This document shows, one piece after another, positions 59,701 to 64,000 of a stretch of 64,000 bases of DNA. Source of the DNA: Corallococcus terminator. Its GTDB lineage: Bacteria; Myxococcota; Myxococcia; Myxococcales; Myxococcaceae. The first letter of the stretch is position 1, and every line of letters starts with the position of its first letter. The position numbers and the translations under genes are program-made. The notes under the pieces were generated by a model. The model searched no databases, was not told where the DNA came from, and saw nothing but the letters and a program-made list of their open reading frames with translations. Where the stretch lies: contig NZ_RAVZ01000006.1 of NCBI RefSeq assembly GCF_003611635.1, positions 16,534 to 80,533 on the forward strand, written 5' to 3'.

Positions 59701-62700
59701 CGGTGAAAGCGGCCTGGACCTCCGTCAACGTCTGCCGCGTGTGCTCGAACGCGGCCTCGGTGGACAGCCGCGCGGCGCGGGTCGTCGCCAGCTCCGCTTC
59801 CAGTTCACTCCGGGCTTCGAGCGTCGAGGCCAGCGACGCCTCGACACGGGCCAGCACGGCGCGCTCCTCTTCGAGCGAGGCCTGGACCGAAGCGAGGGTC
59901 GCCCCTGCCTTCGTCCGCAGGGACCGTTCTTCATCGAGCGCCGTCGCGGACTCTTCCTTGAGGCGGGCGAGCGAATCCTCCAGGCGGGCACGCTGCGCGC
60001 GCTCTTCCTCCAGGACCGTGCGAGCAACACCCAGCGCGGCATCCAGCCGGAGCCGATCCGCTTCCAACGCGCTCTGGGCCTCGGACCACGAGGACTCCGA
60101 CCCTTCCAGCCGCGTGCGAAGGGCGCGCTCGGCGTCCAGCGACTCCTGCACGCTCGCGAGGGCCACCTGCGCGCGGGCCTGCTGTTCGCGCTCCGACAGC
60201 AACTGCGCCTGGGTGTCGGCGAGCGCCGCTTCCCAACGGGCGCCCCGCTCCTGTTCGGCGGTCAGCGACTCCTGGACCTGCGCCAGTGCCTGCCGCGCGG
60301 AGCCTAGCGCCGTCTCCACCTCTTGCCGCTGGGCGCGCTCCGCCACGAGCGACTGTTCCACCGCGTCCAGCTTCACCTGCGTGGCGTCGAGCGAAGCCTG
60401 CATCGAGGCCCGGGCCTGCTGCTCCCGCGTCAGGTCCTCCTGGATCAGCTTCGACAGGGCTTCCGCGTCGGTCAGCTCCTGACGCACGGTCCGGAGGGTG
60501 GCCTCCAGCTCCGCGTTGCGGCCCAAGGTCTCCTCACGGGCCTGGTTCGATTCCGCGAGCCGGGCCCCGTGTTCCCACACCTCACGGGCCAGCGCGTCGC
60601 GGGCCTCGGAGAGGGCCAGTTGCAGCGTCCCGCTTTCGGAGCGAGCCGCCTGGAGTTCCTGCGCGGCACGAGCCTCCGCTTCGGCAAGGGTGCGTTCCGC
60701 TTCGGCACGCGCCGCGTGGAGTCCCTGCGCGAGCCGGGCCTCCGCCTCGGTCCGGACGACAGAGAGGACCTGCTCCGTCTGGCCACTCGATTCGGCGAGG
60801 GCCTCTTCAAGCACCTGGGCCACCCGCGCATCCGCATCGGCGCGAGCCGCGACCAGCGCCTGGGCCGCGCGTGTCTCCGCCTCCTCAAGCGCACGAGCCC
60901 GCTGGGCCTCCGCATCCACGAGGGCACGGGCAGCACGGGCTTCCGCTTCCTCCAGCGCCTGAGCCTGCCGGGCCTCCAACTCCGCGCGCACTTCCTCCAG
61001 CGCCTGGGCCTGCCGGGCCTCCAACTCCGCACGCACTTCCTCCAGCGCCTGGGCCTGCCGGGCCTCCAACTCCGCACGCACTTCCGCGAGCGCACGGGCC
61101 TGCTGCGCCTCCGCGTCCGCGAGCACCTGGGCCACGCGGGCCTCAAGAGCGCGAACCTGGGCCTCCGCCTCCGCTCGCGCTTGCACGAGGGCACGGACCG
61201 CACGGGCCTCCGCTTCCTCCAGCGCCTGGGCCTGCTGGACCTCTGCCTCCGCGCGAGCTTCCGCGAGGGCACGGGCCGCGCGGGCCTCGACCTCCTCGAT
61301 CTTCAGCCCCTCCAGGATCTCCGCATCAGCAAGCGCCCGGGCCGACTCCGCCTCGACCTCCGCGCGAGCCTCGACCAGGGCCTGCTTCCACCGCGCCTCG
61401 GCGTCGACGAGCGCCGCATGCCGCTCGGCCTCCGTCTCGCTCAATGCCCGCGTCCGCCGGGCCTCGGCTTCCTCCAGCGCCCGCGCCAGCCGAGCCTCCG
61501 CGTCGGACAGGGCCTCGGCGAGCACGCGCTGTCGCTCCGCCTCCGCCTCCTCCAACGCACGCTCGACGGCCGCCGCTTCCTCCGCCCGGGCCCGCGCGAG
61601 GGCCTCCGTCAGCTCCGACTCCGCGGCCTCCCGAGCCTCCGCCAGCGCGCGTTCCTGCCGTCCATCCGCGTCCGAGTGCGCGGCGGCGAGCGCGTTCGTC
61701 ACCCGCTCATTGGCCTCGGCACGGGCCTCCGCCAGCGCCTCCTCCAACCGTGCCTGCGCCTGGGCCCGCTCGGCGTCGATGGCCTGCACGAGCGCGGCCT
61801 CCACCCGGACGCGCTCCGTCTCCGCCGCCGCTAGCCGCTGCCCCGCCACATGCTGCGCGGACTCGACGCGCTTCTGCTCCGCCTCCAGCGCCGCCAGCCG
61901 CTGCTCCGCCGCGTGAAGCGACTCCTCCAACCGGGCCGCCAGCGCACGCGCCGCCGCCTCGCCCTGCGCCTGTCCTTCCAGGTCGCGTCGCAGCCGGGCT
62001 TCCGACTCGCGCGCGGAAGTGAGCTCCGTCTCCAGCCCCCGCAGCACCGCCTCGCGCTCCGACAGCCGAGCCTCGGACTCCTTGCGCGCCCCATCGGCGG
62101 AGTGCATCCGCTGCTGGGCATCCGAAAGCTCCCGCCGCGCCCGAGCCAGCTCCGCTTCCTTCACCGGCACCGAGTCGCCCGCCGCCCGCGCCTGGTCCTG
62201 CGCGCGCGCCAGCTCCGACTTCAGGTGCTCCACCGCCGCCAGCGCCGTGGAGTACTGCTCCGCGATGCGCAGCTCCCGCTCGCGCGCCGCCTCCGCCTGC
62301 CGACGCCGGTCCTCGGCCCCATCCTGCGCGCGCTCCGCCGCCAGCCGGTCGCGCTCCCGGTCGATTCTCAGCGACCCCAGCTCGTCCTGGAGGGTGCGCA
62401 GCTCCGTATAGGCCTGCGTCAGCCGCTCGCGGGCCTCATCCAATGAGGCCGCCGTCTCCTCGCGCCGCGCCCGCTCCAGCCGCAAGGTCTCCTGCGCCGC
62501 CAGCGCCTGCACGCCCGCGTCCGCCTGCGCACGCTGCGCGCCCTCCACCTCCAGCCGCTGCGCCGTCAGTCGCCGGTCCGCGTCCGCGATGCGCTCGGTC
62601 GCGACCTGCAACTCCAGCTCGCGCCGCCGAAGCCGGCTGCTCAGGTCGTCCCGCTCGCGCGCGGACTCCACCGTGCCCCGAGCCGTCTCCAACTGCGCGG

Positions 62701-63523
62701 TCAACCGCGCCATGTCCTGCCGCGCGCCCTCCAGCGCCGGCTTGAGCGCGATGACCTCCGCCTCCCGGTCACCCACCTCCGCGCGCAGCTTGGACACCGC
62801 GTCCTTCAGCCGCCCCGCCCGCTCCTCCCACGTCTTCGCCCGGACCGCGATCTCATCCAGCTTGCCGCGCGTGAAGGCCAGCGGCTCCGGCGGAAGCTGC
62901 ACCCACGTGGGGTCCACCACCCGCGCCGGCTCCAGGCCTGCCATCACCACGAAGTACGCCGCCTCGCTGTGCCGCACGAGCGAGCCGTCCACCTGCAACC
63001 CGTCCCCGCTCTCGAACGCGAGCTGGTAGCCCAGCACCGGCGACTGCGTGGCCACCTCCACATGGGGGAAGTGCGCCTTGAGCGCATCGAGGAGCTGCCC
63101 GTACATGGGCGGCACGTCCTCTTCCGGCTCCATCAACTGCGGCAGCGCCAGGCCCGCGATGTTGCGCAGACCGCCCACCAGGAACCCCTGCCGCGCCACC
63201 AGCCGCGCCAGCTCCGCCAAGAGTTCCGGCGCGCGCACATAGCGCGCCAGGTCCGTCACCAGCACCAGGTCGAAGCTCGCCGGCTCCAGGTCGTCGTAGA
63301 TGTTCGCGCGGAACCGGAGCTGCGGGTGCGCATGGGCCTTCTGCGCCGCCTCCACCGCTGCCACGTCCGCGTCGCACGCGACCACCGTGCGAGCCCCCCG
63401 CTCCACCAGGAAACGCGCGCTCTCGCCCCCGGTGGAGGCCACGGCATCGACCTCCAGCACGCGCCGACGCGCGAACAGGCTCTCCGCGAAGATGTAGCGG
63501 GGCAACAGCTCGCTGGGCCCCAT
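56795..63523 (-). CDS. Giant methyltransferase-like/coiled-coil protein
   Basis: 2,242 residues from ATG 63523; a TTG seven codons upstream is possible, and neither has a clear ribosome-binding site. Residues about 20-200 have a class I methyltransferase-like fold (VLEVDAVASTGGESARFL, VVACDAD, FDLVLVTDLARYV), but the SAM-binding motif is atypical. From about residue 215 to 2200 the protein is an unbroken Ala/Glu/Arg/Leu-rich coiled coil, built partly from tandem repeats of 15, 18 and 21 residues (entered separately). The C-terminus ends in a short Ser/Pro-rich and charged tail. No signal peptide or membrane helix was seen. A fibre of this length could reach about 300 nm if fully helical. A cytoskeletal or polar-scaffold role is a guess. 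First gene of the operon with dapF and two regulators. Confidence 0.88.
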   Translation of the reverse strand: MGPSELLPRYIFAESLFARRRVLEVDAVASTGGESARFLVERGARTVVACDADVAAVEAAQKAHAHPQLRFRANIYDDLEPASFDLVLVTDLARYVRAPELLAELARLVARQGFLVGGLRNIAGLALPQLMEPEEDVPPMYGQLLDALKAHFPHVEVATQSPVLGYQLAFESGDGLQVDGSLVRHSEAAYFVVMAGLEPARVVDPTWVQLPPEPLAFTRGKLDEIAVRAKTWEERAGRLKDAVSKLRAEVGDREAEVIALKPALEGARQDMARLTAQLETARGTVESARERDDLSSRLRRRELELQVATERIADADRRLTAQRLEVEGAQRAQADAGVQALAAQETLRLERARREETAASLDEARERLTQAYTELRTLQDELGSLRIDRERDRLAAERAQDGAEDRRRQAEAARERELRIAEQYSTALAAVEHLKSELARAQDQARAAGDSVPVKEAELARARRELSDAQQRMHSADGARKESEARLSEREAVLRGLETELTSARESEARLRRDLEGQAQGEAAARALAARLEESLHAAEQRLAALEAEQKRVESAQHVAGQRLAAAETERVRVEAALVQAIDAERAQAQARLEEALAEARAEANERVTNALAAAHSDADGRQERALAEAREAAESELTEALARARAEEAAAVERALEEAEAERQRVLAEALSDAEARLARALEEAEARRTRALSETEAERHAALVDAEARWKQALVEARAEVEAESARALADAEILEGLKIEEVEARAARALAEARAEAEVQQAQALEEAEARAVRALVQARAEAEAQVRALEARVAQVLADAEAQQARALAEVRAELEARQAQALEEVRAELEARQAQALEEVRAELEARQAQALEEAEARAARALVDAEAQRARALEEAETRAAQALVAARADADARVAQVLEEALAESSGQTEQVLSVVRTEAEARLAQGLHAARAEAERTLAEAEARAAQELQAARSESGTLQLALSEARDALAREVWEHGARLAESNQAREETLGRNAELEATLRTVRQELTDAEALSKLIQEDLTREQQARASMQASLDATQVKLDAVEQSLVAERAQRQEVETALGSARQALAQVQESLTAEQERGARWEAALADTQAQLLSEREQQARAQVALASVQESLDAERALRTRLEGSESSWSEAQSALEADRLRLDAALGVARTVLEEERAQRARLEDSLARLKEESATALDEERSLRTKAGATLASVQASLEEERAVLARVEASLASTLEARSELEAELATTRAARLSTEAAFEHTRQTLTEVQAAFTEAQRANEAALLDLRQSHETALTTASEESQASAQALTEARTALADAKQVQAAQDVSLRELRAELTEARRSEVEALSSLDDARTQEARERESRAKDEAALVEAQAALAALRAELETLRGESTAQRERLSEVEQTLAQERAAAQSRDAALSEAESRLASEAARRAELEAALSDAEARYAAEAARLPSMQQALADAEARLVSETTRLASVEQSLAEAQARHVAESARVTSLEQALTEAEARQSAEAARRAELEATLQAAEARGAEEAARRAELEASLKNAEAHQGSEAARLTTLEQALAEAETRYASEVARLTSLEQALAAAEKRAASETARRTELEASLTEVEFRLAAETANLGALEDSLAQAEAARKNAEARFEEGAQSQEVAREAEARATRLMQSLSTREQELREAGALRVSMEAQMEGALSRAERQQQDLDEVREQLALKEQELATLRADTAQLGAAHQELMRLGSELQRAHAALHERGQQVGRLEAELTDASDRLAATREHAELLVVQLETARRFAGKATNLESSLEAERTALEALRAELETARADAARFTETARSENARASTLEQQLARDAEEREAQLAEVAAQARAAQDALEARLAEALSLASTEKAQLEESLAAVAARTEGEQASFEARLAELTARAEQEKADLEARIASAGSDRAELEVRLAEALANAGTDKADLEVRLSELTAQAGTEKAAIEARLVEVTAQAAAERADLEARLAALSTQAEQGRADHESRLAEALARAATNQSELEARLAQAAEQTREALSALETRLSTALADARTEQAALESRVASLTQAATAAEAQARRADTERTAMASERERLQSDLTVARSARVRLEGRATSLETAAVDAARILDAERAERDQLTARIREQQARLEALETERETLVQALEESKASSSGQPPEAVLEMAAEMEVLQAHVETMQDQLAAREAELAELRRSSGPAGPTSSRRSMPALDLPPSSKKVGERE
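57407..57730 (-). repeat. Six tandem 54-bp (18-residue) repeats in the coiled coil
   Basis: The units read DRAELEVRLAEALANAGT, DKADLEVRLSELTAQAGT, EKAAIEARLVEVTAQAAA, ERADLEARLAALSTQAEQ, GRADHESRLAEALARAAT and NQSELEARLAQAAEQTRE. The period is not a multiple of seven but equals five turns of a straight alpha-helix. Confidence 0.88.
58616..59245 (-). repeat. Ten tandem 63-bp (21-residue) repeats in the coiled coil
   Basis: Ten back-to-back units with the pattern R-x-x-x-E-x-A-R-x-x-x-L-E-x-x-L-x-x-A-E-A, for example RQSAEAARRAELEATLQAAEA and RYASEVARLTSLEQALAAAEK. The period is exactly three heptads, ideal for a coiled coil. The reading frame is unbroken. Confidence 0.9.
60964..61098 (-). repeat. 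Three near-identical 45-bp (15-residue) repeats
   Basis: Units start at 60964, 61009 and 61054 and encode EVRAELEARQAQALE-type segments. They are nearly identical at the DNA level, unlike the other arrays, so they are probably a recent expansion by slippage or recombination. Confidence 0.88.
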
Positions 63524-63652
63524 CCGACGAAAGGTAGATTGCAAATGATGTTCCCGGGGGGCGGGAACTGTAGCCTCTGAGGCAGGGACGTCCCAATTTC
63601 AGGGCGCTTACAAGCACGGGCAAGGCGCCCGTCCGACCGGAGGGCAGGCGAC

Positions 63653-64000
63653 ATGACCACGAATTCACCCCAGGGTTTCGGTTACCGGGCACGCCGCACC
63701 TTCACCCGCCTGCTCGTCTTCCTCGTCATCCTGGGCCTGGGCGGCGGCGTCGTCTTCCTCCTGGGCCAGCTCAACTCGCGCACCTTCACCCTCGTCCAGG
63801 AGAACGGTGAGCTGGTGGTCATGAAGGGCCGCGCCCTGCCCACGGGCGCCGCCGCCTACCGCCCCGGCGACCCGCGCCTCGCGGACGCCTACGCGCCCCT
63901 GCCGCTGGAAGGCCAGGACGTCACCCTGCTGACCCAGCAGAAGTTCACCGACCGCGACGAACTGGACCGGGCCCTGTTCCCCCTCCTGGAGACCCTGGCC
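63653..64000 (+). CDS. Membrane-anchored protein, 3'-truncated by window
   Basis: 116 residues visible, open to the window end. The ATG follows GGAGGG by eight bases. A basic N-terminus (GYRARRTFTRLL) precedes one hydrophobic helix (LLVFLVILGLGGGVVFLLGQ), then a soluble extracytoplasmic part with FTLVQENGELVVMKGRALPTG. No family was recognised from this fragment. It is divergent from the giant coiled-coil gene across about 130 bp, in which no clear promoter was seen. Confidence 0.7.
   Translation, partial: MTTNSPQGFGYRARRTFTRLLVFLVILGLGGGVVFLLGQLNSRTFTLVQENGELVVMKGRALPTGAAAYRPGDPRLADAYAPLPLEGQDVTLLTQQKFTDRDELDRALFPLLETLA

Noticed and set aside
58616..61098. Regular repeats resembling a CRISPR or satellite array
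   Set aside because: Units are contiguous, without unique spacers, in frame, and encode coiled-coil heptads.

Overview
The window is GC-rich bacterial chromosome, densely coded on both strands. It most likely comes from a myxobacterium of the Myxococcus/Corallococcus type. Evidence: a DUF2381 protein (a family described as a Myxococcus paralogous family), a complete lower mevalonate operon with class II HMG-CoA reductase and type 2 IPP isomerase, DUF4388-type response regulators, many large lipoproteins, and a modular lipopeptide synthetase. The genus call is inference. No insertion sequences, prophage or CRISPR arrays were seen.

Region 1 (1-19126, plus strand) is the 3' part of a nonribosomal peptide cluster. 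A synthetase gene cut by the window start (end of module 1, modules 2-4) overlaps a terminal single-module synthetase with thioesterase, then an MFS exporter, then a fatty acyl-AMP ligase. The binding-pocket residues read as Asn, an aromatic residue made D by an epimerase, Orn and Orn. With the ligase this suggests a cationic lipopeptide X-Asn-D-Phe/Tyr-Orn-Orn released by the thioesterase. The start of the assembly line lies outside the window.

Region 2 (19183-28061) holds a DsbD-like thiol reductase and a flotillin-like SPFH protein on the minus strand, then the Fe-S assembly genes iscS-iscU-iscA, an intrinsic terminator, hscB-hscA-fdx and tRNA-Leu(CAG). A near-consensus promoter with an IscR-like dyad precedes iscS, but no iscR gene is present. 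IscS carries a roughly 50-residue insertion.

Region 3 (28090-41554) has a YbhN-like membrane protein paired with an alkaline-phosphatase-superfamily protein, an outer-membrane beta-barrel, the mevalonate operon (fni, mvaA, mvk, mvaD, phosphomevalonate kinase; minus strand), a DsrE-like protein, HtpX, a stand-alone E2-type acyltransferase domain and a membrane-anchored coiled-coil protein.

Region 4 (41562-52512) contains several lipoproteins and exported proteins (a DUF2381 pair, a kelch-like and a TPR lipoprotein), a histidine kinase overlapping an M16 peptidase, two unknown proteins, and an AraC regulator divergent from a cytochrome P450.

Region 5 (52517-63523, minus strand) is a compact apparent operon: a 2,242-residue protein with a methyltransferase-like head and a very long repeat-built coiled coil, then dapF, a response regulator-GAF-degenerate GGDEF protein, and a response regulator-DUF4388 protein. 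A divergent membrane protein gene runs off the right edge. Start codons were chosen from ribosome-binding sites, family length and overlap with neighbours; several are GTG or TTG.
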